The notes beneath the pieces are model-generated. The model was not told the DNA's origin and made no database searches. It worked only from the letters and a program-made list of their open reading frames with translations. Of a stretch of DNA of 64,000 nt, positions 7,703 to 15,734 are shown piece by piece (positions within the stretch are counted from its first letter, which is position 1; the number at the start of each line of letters is the position of its first letter). Both the position numbers and the translations under genes were made by a program. Source of the DNA: JAKPQE01 sp041397845 (lineage in GTDB: Bacteria > Pseudomonadota > Alphaproteobacteria > Rhizobiales > JAKPQE01); the NCBI GenBank assembly GCA_041397845.1, contig JAWKVW010000009.1:80061-144060 (forward strand), read 5' to 3'.

Positions 7703-8551
7703 TCAGGCGGCAACGGGCGCGTTTGCGACAGCCTCGAGGAAGCCGGCAACATCCATCCGGATGACCTCGATCCGCTTTTTCTTCAGGAACCGCATTTCCT
7801 TCTCGGTCGGCTCGGGGATCAGCGCCCAGCCGGCCGGCTCGCCGGCATCGTGGATGATGTCGGACATGACCATGCGCTCGGTGTCGCGGTTGAACCGCAT
7901 GCCGAGGAAGAGATAGCGCTTGCCGACGCGGCCGGACTTGAGGAACGAGGGCATGCCGAAGCCGCCCATCAGCTCGGTGATGTAGTCGACGTAGTCCGCG
8001 TCCGAGGCGATGAACAGCGGCTCGGGAACGGGGGAGCCGGCCGGCTTGAAGAGGACGGGCAGGTTCGTGTCGGCCTGCTCGAGGCTGACGCCGCGATAGG
8101 CCGTGCCGTCATGCTGTGAAAGAACGAAGCGATAGTCAGTGCCGCCGATGCGGGCGACACCGCGCACCAGGAGGTGCGGCACCGTCGCATAGCTCTCCTG
8201 AAGCTGCGTGTCGCGATTGACGTCGATGACATAGGCCGGGCGCACGGTTGCCAGCCAGTCGTGCAGCGGCGCCCGTGTCCACTTCGTCTCGCCATAGGTC
8301 TTGGTCAGGAACTGGTCGATGAAGCGGCGGCCGCGCTTCGGGTTCATGGCGGCGCGCGGGAACTCGAACATCAGCTTGGGCGCCATCGGCCGACCGCCGT
8401 TCATGGCCAGGATGAGGCTGTCGCTGTCCGCCGGTATCGGCGCGCCCGTCGCCTTGTCGTGTGCGCCGGCGAGCGCTCCCGGCCCGAGATAGGGAACGAC
8501 GTTGCCGGCGCGTAGGCCGGCGACGATATCGGCGGAGTCGATTGGCTGCAT
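7703..8551 (-). CDS. SIR2-like domain protein, nif-associated
   Basis: A 282-aa protein whose N terminus (ADIVAGLRAGNVVPYLGPGAL) resembles the nucleotide-binding start of SIR2-like NAD-binding proteins. The rest contains a GRRFIDQFL segment and a C-terminal RYLFLGMRFNRDTERMVM region typical of SIR2-like folds. I recall such proteins near nifH in other diazotrophs, but the function is unknown; NAD hydrolysis or sensing is only a possibility. It is first in a minus-strand operon with its own sigma-54 promoter, divergent from nifH, which implies expression under nitrogen-fixing conditions. No membrane segment or signal peptide. Confidence 0.72.
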   Translation of the reverse strand: MQPIDSADIVAGLRAGNVVPYLGPGALAGAHDKATGAPIPADSDSLILAMNGGRPMAPKLMFEFPRAAMNPKRGRRFIDQFLTKTYGETKWTRAPLHDWLATVRPAYVIDVNRDTQLQESYATVPHLLVRGVARIGGTDYRFVLSQHDGTAYRGVSLEQADTNLPVLFKPAGSPVPEPLFIASDADYVDYITELMGGFGMPSFLKSGRVGKRYLFLGMRFNRDTERMVMSDIIHDAGEPAGWALIPEPTEKEMRFLKKKRIEVIRMDVAGFLEAVANAPVAA

Positions 8552-8595
8552 CTTTCCACGCTCGCTTCATCCGTTGTGTTCTGGATTACCGGCTA

Positions 8596-8610
8596 GCAAG
8601 AAGCGAACCA
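8596..8610 (-). promoter_or_regulatory. Sigma-54 promoter of the SIR2-hemerythrin-rseC-apbE operon
   Basis: On the minus strand, 8610 to 8596 reads TGGTTCGCTTCTTGC, with GG and GC exactly 10 bases apart and a TTGC -12 box. The predicted start near 8584 leaves a leader of about 33 nt before ATG 8551. The -24 box is TGGTT rather than the consensus TGGCA, so it should be weaker than the nifH promoter. Confidence 0.6.
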
Positions 8611-8680
8611 GCCGCGACACGCCGCCAACCCATTGAAATCGTTGAAGCAGGGGTGCGGGCCTGTCGCAATGCCGCGATTT

Positions 8681-8696
8681 TGTCGGGTTTGCTGCA
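8681..8696 (-). promoter_or_regulatory. Degenerate NifA site near the SIR2 operon
   Basis: TGTCGGGTTTGCTGCA matches the window's NifA-site core, but the last triplet is GCA instead of ACA. It is about 70 bp from the minus-strand sigma-54 promoter, better placed for that promoter than for nifH. Confidence 0.4.
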
Positions 8697-8741
8697 AGGG
8701 CCGGCAGCGTGGCAGGCGCCTGCCGACGGTGTCCGTCGGGC

Positions 8742-8757
8742 TGTCGGCAAACCGACA
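8742..8757 (+). promoter_or_regulatory. NifA upstream activator site between nifH and the SIR2 operon
   Basis: TGTCGGCAAACCGACA has perfect six-base arms around four bases. It is 110 bp upstream of the nifH -24 box and 131 bp upstream of the divergent minus-strand -24 box, so one enhancer may serve both promoters. Confidence 0.75.
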
Positions 8758-8866
8758 ATGCACCCCTGGAATTGTTGGCGACGCCACCAGAGATGCGCAA
8801 GTCCGACAACCGGAAGAGGTCAAACAAATCGTGTAAAAACAATGTGTTAATTCCGAAATTAAGGAT

Positions 8867-8881
8867 TGGCACAGCCTTTGC
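8867..8881 (+). promoter_or_regulatory. Sigma-54 promoter of nifHDK
   Basis: TGGCACAGCCTTTGC is a near-consensus RpoN promoter (GG-N10-GC). The transcription start should be near 8893, about 68 nt before the nifH start codon, giving a leader with a GCCAAGGAGAAG ribosome site. Confidence 0.85.
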
Positions 8882-8960
8882 TCAATCCCTTGGCGTGAGC
8901 ATTTCGCAATCTTGTTCGTGTCGCGGAGCACCGAACGCACCACTGCCAAGGAGAAGCACT

Positions 8961-9844
8961 ATGGCACTTGTCAATGCGCGATTTACGGGAAGGGGGGCAT
9001 CGGCAAGTCCACCACCACGCAGAACCTCGTTGCCGGTCTCGCCGAGCTCGGCAAGAAGGTGATGATCGTCGGCTGCGATCCGAAGGCGGACTCGACCCGA
9101 CTGATCCTCCATGCCAAGGCCCAGAACACCATCATGCATCTGGCTGCCGATGCCGGTTCCGTTGAGGATCTCGAGCTGGAAGACGTTCTGAAGGTCGGCT
9201 ACGGCGACATCAAGTGCGTCGAGTCCGGTGGTCCGGAGCCGGGTGTGGGCTGCGCCGGCCGCGGCGTCATCACCGCCATCAACTTCCTTGAGGAAGAGGG
9301 CGCCTACGAAGAGGATCTCGACTTCGTCTTTTACGACGTGCTCGGCGATGTCGTCTGCGGCGGTTTCGCAATGCCGATCCGCGAGAACAAGGCGCAGGAA
9401 ATCTACATCGTCTGCTCCGGCGAGATGATGGCCATGTATGCGGCCAACAACATCGCAAAGGGCATCGTGAAATACGCCAATTCCGGCGGCGTGCGCCTCG
9501 CCGGCCTCATCTGCAACTCGCGCAACACCGACCGCGAAGACGAGCTTATCGAGGCGCTGGCCGCCAAGCTCGGCACCCAGATGATCCATTTCGTGCCCCG
9601 CGACAACGTCGTCCAGCATGCCGAAATCCGGCGCATGACGGTCATCGAATACGATCCCAAGGCCAAGCAGGCGGACGAATACCGCACGCTCGCCCAGAAG
9701 ATCATCGACAACACCAAGTTCGTCATTCCGACCCCGATCGCAATGGATGACCTGGAAGAACTGCTGATGGAATTCGGCATCATGGAAATCGAAGACGAGA
9801 GCATCGTCGGACAGAAAGCCGAAGAGGCCGGCGCCGCCGCCTGA
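8961..9844 (+). CDS. nifH: Nitrogenase iron protein NifH (frameshift at codon 4)
   Basis: Dinitrogenase reductase: an ATP-driven homodimer that passes electrons to NifDK and acts in FeMo-co maturation. P-loop GKGGIGKST, cluster cysteines in GCAGRG and DVVCGGFAMPIREN, and the arginine of GCAGRG that DraT can ADP-ribosylate are all present. ATG 8961 has AAGGAG upstream and begins MAL, but one base is missing near 8969 (expected CTTCGTCAA, seen CTTGTCAA), putting the start out of frame with the intact 290-residue body. Since the rest is perfect, this is most likely a sequence error. Corrected length is about 294 aa. First gene of nifHDK. Confidence 0.96.
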
Positions 9845-9863
9845 TCACTTGGACGAGGAGAAT

Positions 9864-9892
9864 GGGGCGAGCCCTCGAAGGGCCCTTGCCCC
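9864..9892 (+). promoter_or_regulatory. nifH-nifD intergenic stem-loop
   Basis: GGGGCGAGCCCT pairs imperfectly with AGGGCCCTTGCCCC around a TCGA loop. It lies 20 bp after the nifH stop and 28 bp before nifD. There is no T-tract, so it is more likely an mRNA-stability or attenuating hairpin raising nifH over nifDK than a full terminator. That role is inferred from other diazotrophs. Confidence 0.5.
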
Positions 9893-9919
9893 GGCCTCGG
9901 GCGAAATGGGGATTTGCCT

Positions 9920-11392
9920 ATGTCGACCATGACGAAACAGGAAACCGAGGCCCTCATCCAGGAGGTGCTCGAGGTTTATCCGGAAAAGGCCCGCAAGGAT
10001 CGCGTCAAGCACCTGACGGCCAACGACCAGTCGCTCGAGAAGTCGAGCAAGTGCATCACTTCGAACCGCAAGTCGTTGCCCGGCGTGATGACCATTCGCG
10101 GCTGTGCCTATGCCGGCTCGCGCGGCGTGGTGTGGGGTCCGGTCAAGGACATGATCCACATTTCGCACGGACCGGTCGGCTGCGGCCAGTATTCGCGGGC
10201 GGGGCGGCGGAACTACTACGTCGGCACCACCGGCGTGAACACCTTCACCACGATGAACTTCACCTCGGACTTCCAGGAGAAGGACATCGTTTTTGGTGGC
10301 GACAAGAAGCTCGACAAGATCATCGACGAAATCGAGATGCTGTTTCCGCTGAACAAGGGCATCACGGTTCAGTCGGAATGCCCGATCGGTCTCATCGGTG
10401 ACGACATCGAAGCCGTCTCGAAGAAGAAGTCCAAGGACCTCGACAAGACCATCGTTCCGGTTCGCTGCGAAGGTTTCCGCGGCGTTTCGCAGTCGCTTGG
10501 CCACCATATCGCCAATGACGCGATCCGCGACTGGGTGTTCTCGCGGGCCGAGGGCAAGGAGTTCGAGTCGACCCCCTACGATGTCACCGTCATCGGCGAC
10601 TACAACATCGGCGGCGATGCCTGGTCGTCGCGCATCCTGCTCGAGGAAATGGGCCTCAGGGTCATTGCCCAGTGGTCCGGCGACGGCACGCTCGCCGAGA
10701 TGGAGAATACGCCGAAGGCCAAGCTCAACCTTCTCCATTGCTACCGCTCGATGAACTACATCTCGCGGCACATGGAAGAAAAGTACGGTATTCCCTGGCT
10801 CGAATACAACTTCTTCGGCCCGACGAAGATCGAGGAGTCGCTGCGCCGCATCGCCGAGCGCTTCGACGACAAGATCAAGGAAGGCGCCGAGCGGGTCATC
10901 GCCAAGTACAAGCCGGAATGGGAAGCGGTCGTCGCCAAATACCGGCCGCGTCTCGAGGGCAAGCGCGTCATGCTCTACGTCGGCGGTCTTCGTCCGCGCC
11001 ACATCATCGGCGCCTATGAAGATCTCGGCATGGAAGTCGTCGGCACGGGCTACGAATTCGCCCACAATGACGACTACGATCGCACGATCAAGGAGATGGG
11101 CGACGCAACTCTGATCTATGACGATGTCACGGGCTACGAGTTCGAGGAATTCGTCAAGAAGATCAAGCCGGACCTCATCGGCTCGGGCATCAAGGAAAAG
11201 TACATCTTCCAGAAGATGGGCATTCCGTTCCGCCAGATGCATAGCTGGGACTACTCGGGCCCGTACCATGGCTACGACGGCTTTGCGATCTTCGCCCGCG
11301 ATATGGACATGACGCTCAACAACCCCTGCTGGGACAGCATCACGCCGCCCTGGAAGCGGTCGGGCAGTGCCATGGCGGTCGCGGCCGAGTAA
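9920..11392 (+). CDS. nifD: Nitrogenase MoFe protein alpha chain NifD
   Basis: The 490-aa alpha subunit of the Mo nitrogenase. P-cluster ligands appear in RGCAYAG, GPVGCGQYS and SECPIGLIGDD; FeMo-co ligands are the cysteine in LLHCYRSMNY and the histidine in QMHSWDYSGPYHG. These residues, with the TYFK-free PVRCEGFRG region, mark the Mo-dependent (Nif) rather than Vnf or Anf enzyme. ATG 9920 is preferred over TTG two codons earlier; the ribosome site is weak (GGGGATTTG), consistent with coupling to nifH. nifK follows after 63 bp. Confidence 0.97.
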   Translation: MSTMTKQETEALIQEVLEVYPEKARKDRVKHLTANDQSLEKSSKCITSNRKSLPGVMTIRGCAYAGSRGVVWGPVKDMIHISHGPVGCGQYSRAGRRNYYVGTTGVNTFTTMNFTSDFQEKDIVFGGDKKLDKIIDEIEMLFPLNKGITVQSECPIGLIGDDIEAVSKKKSKDLDKTIVPVRCEGFRGVSQSLGHHIANDAIRDWVFSRAEGKEFESTPYDVTVIGDYNIGGDAWSSRILLEEMGLRVIAQWSGDGTLAEMENTPKAKLNLLHCYRSMNYISRHMEEKYGIPWLEYNFFGPTKIEESLRRIAERFDDKIKEGAERVIAKYKPEWEAVVAKYRPRLEGKRVMLYVGGLRPRHIIGAYEDLGMEVVGTGYEFAHNDDYDRTIKEMGDATLIYDDVTGYEFEEFVKKIKPDLIGSGIKEKYIFQKMGIPFRQMHSWDYSGPYHGYDGFAIFARDMDMTLNNPCWDSITPPWKRSGSAMAVAAE

Positions 11393-11455
11393 TTCTCGCG
11401 CAAACTCCCATCAAACTTCGTTTGTCCACGGATTGGTGGCACGAAGGAGGATCAG

Positions 11456-13027
11456 ATGAGTCAGACTATCGAGAAGATCAAGCCGAGCTATCCGCTTTTT
11501 CGTGACGAGGACTACAAGGCGTCCCTGACGAACAAGCAGGTCATGTTCGAGGAGAAGGTCGACCAGACGAAGATCGACGAGGTCTTCCAGTGGACGACGA
11601 CGGCCGAATACAAGGACCTCAACTTCTCCCGCGAGGCCCTGACGATCAACCCGGCCAAGGCCTGTCAGCCGCTCGGCGCCGTGCTCTGTTCGCTCGGCTT
11701 CGAGAACACGCTGCCCTATGTGCATGGCAGCCAGGGCTGCGTCGCCTACTTCCGGACCTATTTCAACCGCCACTTCAAGGAGCCGATCGCCTGCGTTTCC
11801 GACTCCATGATCGAGGACGCGGCGGTGTTCGGCGGCCAGAAGAACATGTTCGACGGCCTGAAGAACGCCAAGGCGCTCTACAAGCCGGACATGATCATGG
11901 TGTCGACGACCTGCATGGCCGAGGTCATCGGCGACGACCTCAACGCCTTCATCGGCAATTCCAAGAAGGAAGGCCATATCGAGCAGGACTTCCCGGTTCC
12001 CTTCGCCCATACCCCGAGCTTTGTCGGTTCCCACACCACCGGCTGGGACAACATGTTCGAGGGCGTGATGCGTTACTTCACGCTGAACACGATGGACGAC
12101 AAGAAAGTCGGCTCGAACGGCAAGATCAACATCGTTCCGGGCTTTGAGACCTATCTCGGCAATTACCGGGTGATGCACCGCTACATGCAGGAAATGGGGG
12201 TTTCCTACTCGTTGCTGTGCGACCCCTCCGAGGTGCTCGATACGCCGGCCGACGGGCAGTACCGGATGTATTCCGGCGGCACCAGCCAGGACGAAGTCAA
12301 GGACGCGCCGAACGCCATCGACACGCTGCTGCTGCAGCCCTGGCAGCTCGTCAAGACCCGCAAGTTCGCCGAGACTACCTGGAACCACTCGACGCCGAAC
12401 ATCTCCATTCCGATGGGGCTTGAATCGACGGACGAGTTCCTGATGAAGGTTTCCGAGCTCTCCGGCAAGGAAATCCCGGCCTCGATCGAGAAGGAGCGCG
12501 GCCGGCTCGTCGACATGATGACCGACAGCCATGCCTGGCTGCACGGCAAGAAGTACGCGCTCTGGGGCGATGCCGATTTCGTGCTCGGCATGACCAAGTT
12601 CCTGCTCGAACTGGGCGCCGAGCCGCGCCACATCGTCTGTCACCACGCCAACAAGCGCTGGAAGAAGGCGGTCGAGAAGGTGCTCGCCGACAGCCCCTAC
12701 GGCAAGGAATGTGAAGTCCATATCGGCGCCGATCTCTGGCACATGCGCTCGCTGGTCTTCACCGACAGGCCCGACTTCATGATCGGCAACTCCTACGGCA
12801 AGTTCATCGAGCGCGACACCAAGTACAAGGGTGACGAGTTCCAGGTGCCGCTGATCCGGATCGGCTTCCCGATCTTCGATCGTCACCACCTGCATCGTCA
12901 GACGACCCTTGGCTACGAGGGCGCGATGAACATCCTGACCACCCTCGTCAACGCCGTGCTCGAGCAGCTCGACAAGGAGACGATGGGCATGGGGACGACG
13001 GACTACAACTACGACCTCGTCCGCTAA
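11456..13027 (+). CDS. nifK: Nitrogenase MoFe protein beta chain NifK
   Basis: The 523-aa beta subunit that completes the alpha2-beta2 MoFe protein and shares the P-cluster. Ligand cysteines are visible in KACQPLGA, GSQGCVAYFRTYF and TTCMAEVIGDD. The N-terminal extension (YPLFRDEDYKASL...KVDQTKIDEVFQWTTTAEY) is of the long type usual in proteobacteria. ATG 11456 has AAGGAGGATCAG immediately upstream, a strong site that balances its yield with nifD. The frame is intact. Confidence 0.97.
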   Translation: MSQTIEKIKPSYPLFRDEDYKASLTNKQVMFEEKVDQTKIDEVFQWTTTAEYKDLNFSREALTINPAKACQPLGAVLCSLGFENTLPYVHGSQGCVAYFRTYFNRHFKEPIACVSDSMIEDAAVFGGQKNMFDGLKNAKALYKPDMIMVSTTCMAEVIGDDLNAFIGNSKKEGHIEQDFPVPFAHTPSFVGSHTTGWDNMFEGVMRYFTLNTMDDKKVGSNGKINIVPGFETYLGNYRVMHRYMQEMGVSYSLLCDPSEVLDTPADGQYRMYSGGTSQDEVKDAPNAIDTLLLQPWQLVKTRKFAETTWNHSTPNISIPMGLESTDEFLMKVSELSGKEIPASIEKERGRLVDMMTDSHAWLHGKKYALWGDADFVLGMTKFLLELGAEPRHIVCHHANKRWKKAVEKVLADSPYGKECEVHIGADLWHMRSLVFTDRPDFMIGNSYGKFIERDTKYKGDEFQVPLIRIGFPIFDRHHLHRQTTLGYEGAMNILTTLVNAVLEQLDKETMGMGTTDYNYDLVR

Positions 13028-13119
13028 CTCCTTCGGGGAAACGGGGAAACCTGCTTCTTGCGGCGCCGCGGGATCGTCTCTTGCGGCGCCGGAAGGGCGG
13101 GGAGACCAAGGAGGTATCA

Positions 13120-13332
13120 ATGCCCAGCGTCATGCTTCGCCGAAACGAGGAGGGAACGCTTCTCTTCTACGTCGCCAAGAAGGATCTCGAGGAGACGATC
13201 GTCTCGGTCGAGACCGACACGGAAGATGCCTGGGGCGGGACGGTCGAGCTTTCGGACGGATCGAAATACTTCATCGAGCCGATCAGTCCGCCGCCGGCCT
13301 TTCCGACGACTCTGCGCTTCAATCGCGTCTAG
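13120..13332 (+). CDS. nifT: NifT/FixU protein
   Basis: A 70-aa protein with the family pattern VMLRRNEEG...LFYVAKKDLEE at the start and ELSDGSKYFIEP near the end. NifT is conserved downstream of nifK, but its role is not established and it is dispensable where tested. ATG 13120 has CAAGGAGG upstream. The 92-bp gap after nifK contains a short direct repeat (TTGCGGCGCCG at about 13056 and 13081). Confidence 0.88.
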   Translation: MPSVMLRRNEEGTLLFYVAKKDLEETIVSVETDTEDAWGGTVELSDGSKYFIEPISPPPAFPTTLRFNRV

Positions 13333-13361
13333 CGACGCTCAACGACAGGGGGATTTTCACC

Positions 13362-13559
13362 ATGGCCATGAAGATCGTCGCCTCCATCTGCACGTCCTGC
13401 GGCGACTGCGAGCCGGAATGCCCGACGAACGCCATCCATCCGTTCAAGGGCGTCTATGCCATCGATGCCACGAAGTGCACCGAGTGCGAGGGCGAGCACG
13501 ACAATCCGCGCTGCCTCGAGCTGTGCATGGAAGACAACTGCATCGTGCCGGCTGCCTGA
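13362..13559 (+). CDS. 2[4Fe-4S] ferredoxin downstream of nifT
   Basis: A 65-aa ferredoxin with CTSCGDCEPEC and CTECEGEHDNPRCLELC. It resembles the FdxN-type protein at 2596 but is shorter and lacks the C-terminal tail. The location between nifT and the nafY-like gene suggests an electron carrier for nitrogenase or cofactor assembly. Start ATG 13362, with GGGGG upstream; a GTG start is not needed. Confidence 0.85.
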   Translation: MAMKIVASICTSCGDCEPECPTNAIHPFKGVYAIDATKCTECEGEHDNPRCLELCMEDNCIVPAA

Positions 13560-13671
13560 CAAACGCTCCTGCGGGGAGGCGGGTGCGCCTGCCTTCGCCG
13601 CATGGAGAGCCGGTCGCCGGCCGGCGGCGGGCCGATCTGGATGCGCCGATTTGGATGCTCGGAGGTGGATG

Positions 13672-14372
13672 ATGAGCGGATCTGACCTTAGCCGCGAGAT
13701 CGCCCTGCGGATCGGCCTTGCGGCGCGCGCGCTGCCGGGCATCGAGACCGGGGCGCTCGTTGCCATGCTGGTCGACGGGATCGGCGTGCCGATGACCGAG
13801 GAGAAGCTGGCCGGCCTTACCATGAAGGCGTTTCGCCAGGCCGGCGGCGAAGCGTTGCTCGCCGTGCCCGTCGACGACCTGAAGGTAGCGCTGAAGCTTC
13901 TGAAAGGCGAGGGGGCGCCGGCCGTGGTCGACCTGCCGAGCCCGGTGCCCTATTCCGACGGCGACATGCCGGCCTCGATCCGTGTCGCCTGCGCGTCCAA
14001 TCGCGGCGATGACCTTGACGGCCATTTCGGCTCCTGCGCGCGGTTTCTCGTCTATCAGGTCTCGGCCAGCGAGGCGCGGCTCATCGACGTGCGCTCGACC
14101 GAAGCGCCGGAGGACGGACGACAAGAACGTCTGGCGCACCGGCCTCATCGCCGATTGCCAGGTGCTGAATGTCGTCTCCATCGGCGGTCCGGCGGCGGCC
14201 AAGGTGGTGCGCGCCAATGTGCACCCGATCAAGCATGCCGAGGGCCGCAAGGCAGGCGATGTCGTCGCCGACCTGCAGAAGGTTCTTGCCGGCGCGCCGC
14301 CGCCCGCTCAGCGCGGGTCATGGGAGTGCCGGCGGAGACGCTTCAGCCCTCATGGCGGAGGCCGAACAGTGA
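13672..14372 (+). CDS. NafY/NifY-like FeMo-co binding protein (frame interrupted)
   Basis: The N-terminal helical domain (SREIALRIGLAARALPG...TEEKLAGLTMKAF) resembles NafY, and the following NifX-like domain contains DGHFGSCARFLVYQVS and IADCQVLNVVSIGGPAAAKVV. NafY-type proteins hold FeMo-co or stabilise apo-NifDK before cofactor insertion. The frame breaks near 14115, 14310 and 14345, and the conserved text passes through all three frames to TGA 14372 (MAEAEQ). Indels from sequencing are the likely cause. ATG 13672 follows GGAGG by six bases. The stop overlaps the next start (GTGA). Confidence 0.75.
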
Positions 14373-14632
14373 TCGCGGCCGGAGATGTCGAGGCGGTCGC
14401 CGCTTTCGTTGTCGAATGCGGGCTCATCGACACTCTCGCCCTGCGCCTGCGCGAACGTTGGCCGGCGGTCCATTTCACCTGCTGCCATGACGACGACATC
14501 CCGGCCGCCCGGCCGGTCTGGCAAGGCACTGATTTCAACATCTATCTCGTTTCCGGGCAGGGCGGCTGCATCGCCTTCACGACCGCGCTCGACGCGGCGA
14601 CGGGCCTCGTCATCGCCGAAACGGACGAGTGA
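14369..14632 (+). CDS. Small nif-linked protein, DUF6129-like
   Basis: An 87-aa protein starting at GTG 14369, overlapping the previous stop. Visible segments are FVVECGLIDTLALRLRERWPAVHFTCCHDDD, a paired cysteine, and a C-terminal FNIYLVSGQGGCIAFTTALDAATGLVIAE. I associate this pattern with small nif-cluster proteins of the DUF6129 kind, from memory. Function unknown; the compact alpha/beta look and three cysteines would fit an assembly or chaperone role, which is speculation. Confidence 0.62.
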   Translation: MIAAGDVEAVAAFVVECGLIDTLALRLRERWPAVHFTCCHDDDIPAARPVWQGTDFNIYLVSGQGGCIAFTTALDAATGLVIAETDE

Positions 14633-14650
14633 CAGAACCCAAGGCGTGTC

Positions 14651-15587
14651 ATGATCGAAGCCGTCCTCAACGAAATCTACCTCGACAAGGCGTGTGGCGA
14701 GGCGGTTCCGGCGCCCGATCATGCGGCGCTGCTGGCGGCGGTGCGCGAGCTGCTTCCCGACCTGCCGTTCCGCCACGCCCTGACGCGGTCCGGCTGGCAT
14801 CGCATCGGCGGCGTCGTCACCGCCGACCTCGATCGGGTTGCCACAAATCTCAGACAATGGGCCGAGGCGGCATCCGAGCACGACATGTTCTCGCTCTACG
14901 AGGACTATGCCGACAGCGGATACCTGACGACCCGCTTCGACGGCCGGACCCATTATTTCCGTCGCCCCGACCGGCGAACGGGCGCCGGATTTCTTCCAGC
15001 TCGAGGTCGAACTCGTTCGAAGTCGTCGACCGGCCGCTGTTCGTCGACGACGAAATGCCCGATGACATCGAGGATCTTCTCGACCCGCCGGGCGCGATCG
15101 AGGCCGGGTCGACGCAGGCGCTGTCGGCGCCGCTATATCTACTGGACCATCGCACCGACATCGACGATCTCGTTGCCGATCGGTGACGTCGGAAGGATCG
15201 GACCTGCGCTACATCCGCTTCCTGGAGGAACAGGACCGGTCGAGCGCCGGCGGCCAGGGCGTTTGCCGCGACCCGCCGTGCTGCGCCTGCTGCGTTCCGC
15301 GACCGGTTCGGCGAACACAAGATCGAAGGCGACGCCGGTGATCGTCGCCGCCGGCGGATGCGGTCGCGGGGACGATCAGCGGCGCTGCCCTGTCGAATTT
15401 CCTGCAGGCCTATGACAACGCCGCCGGCTTCCCGATGGCCTGGTATTTCGCCATGCTCATCCGCAAGAAGGCGATGACCGACATCGCCCAGTCGGTCTGG
15501 CTCGACTATGAGCGCAACTACCGTTACCTGCCGTCCTGCGACGTGCCGGTGCTGAAGGGCTGGATGCGCAAGCCGTACAGCTTCTGA
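14651..15587 (+). CDS. Conserved nif-cluster protein of unknown function (frame heavily interrupted)
   Basis: Starts at ATG 14651 (MIEAVLNEIYLDKACGEAVP) and ends at TGA 15587 (DVPVLKGWMRKPYSF), about 310 residues once frames are joined. Coherent blocks occur in different frames: GRTHYFRRP, DFFQLEVEL, RPLFVDDEMPDDIEDLLDP, LRYIRFLEEQDRSSA, RFGEHKIEG and ISGAALSNFLQAYDNAAGF. At least five indels lie between 14975 and 15400. I do not recognise the family. It is soluble by composition, lies between the nifHDKT group and the nifE promoter, and should be read through from nifH. Confidence 0.6.
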
Positions 15588-15617
15588 GCGGCAAGGGCCG
15601 ACAAGCGCCCTGTCGAT

Positions 15618-15633
15618 TGTCGGGTTTCCGACA
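15618..15633 (+). promoter_or_regulatory. NifA upstream activator site for nifE
   Basis: TGTCGGGTTTCCGACA is an exact TGT-N10-ACA palindrome with six-base arms. It is only about 45 bp from the -24 box, closer than the other sites in the window. Confidence 0.7.
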
Positions 15634-15677
15634 ATCCAAAATCCGGAAAAACGGCGGAAAAACAGCCTGACAGCCCT

Positions 15678-15692
15678 TGGCACAGGGCTTGC
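15678..15692 (+). promoter_or_regulatory. Sigma-54 promoter of nifENX
   Basis: TGGCACAGGGCTTGC matches the RpoN consensus, with GG and GC 10 bases apart. The predicted start near 15704 gives a leader of about 31 nt before nifE. Confidence 0.82.
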
Positions 15693-15734
15693 GATATCGA
15701 TCCCGACGGTTACCCGCCAACAGGGGTTTGTCGC

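Noticed and set aside
8961..9000. Programmed frameshift or alternative upstream start for nifH
   Set aside because: No slippery sequence is seen, and the upstream in-frame codons encode unrelated residues; a single missing base explains it.
9920..13027. Alternative (V or Fe-only) nitrogenase
   Set aside because: No delta-subunit gene, and nifQ, nifE, nifN and NifD/NifK ligand regions indicate the Mo enzyme.
11411..13120. Minus-strand open frame of about 569 codons across nifK
   Set aside because: nifK on the plus strand is unmistakable; the antisense product is Val/Asp/Arg-biased and unlike any protein.
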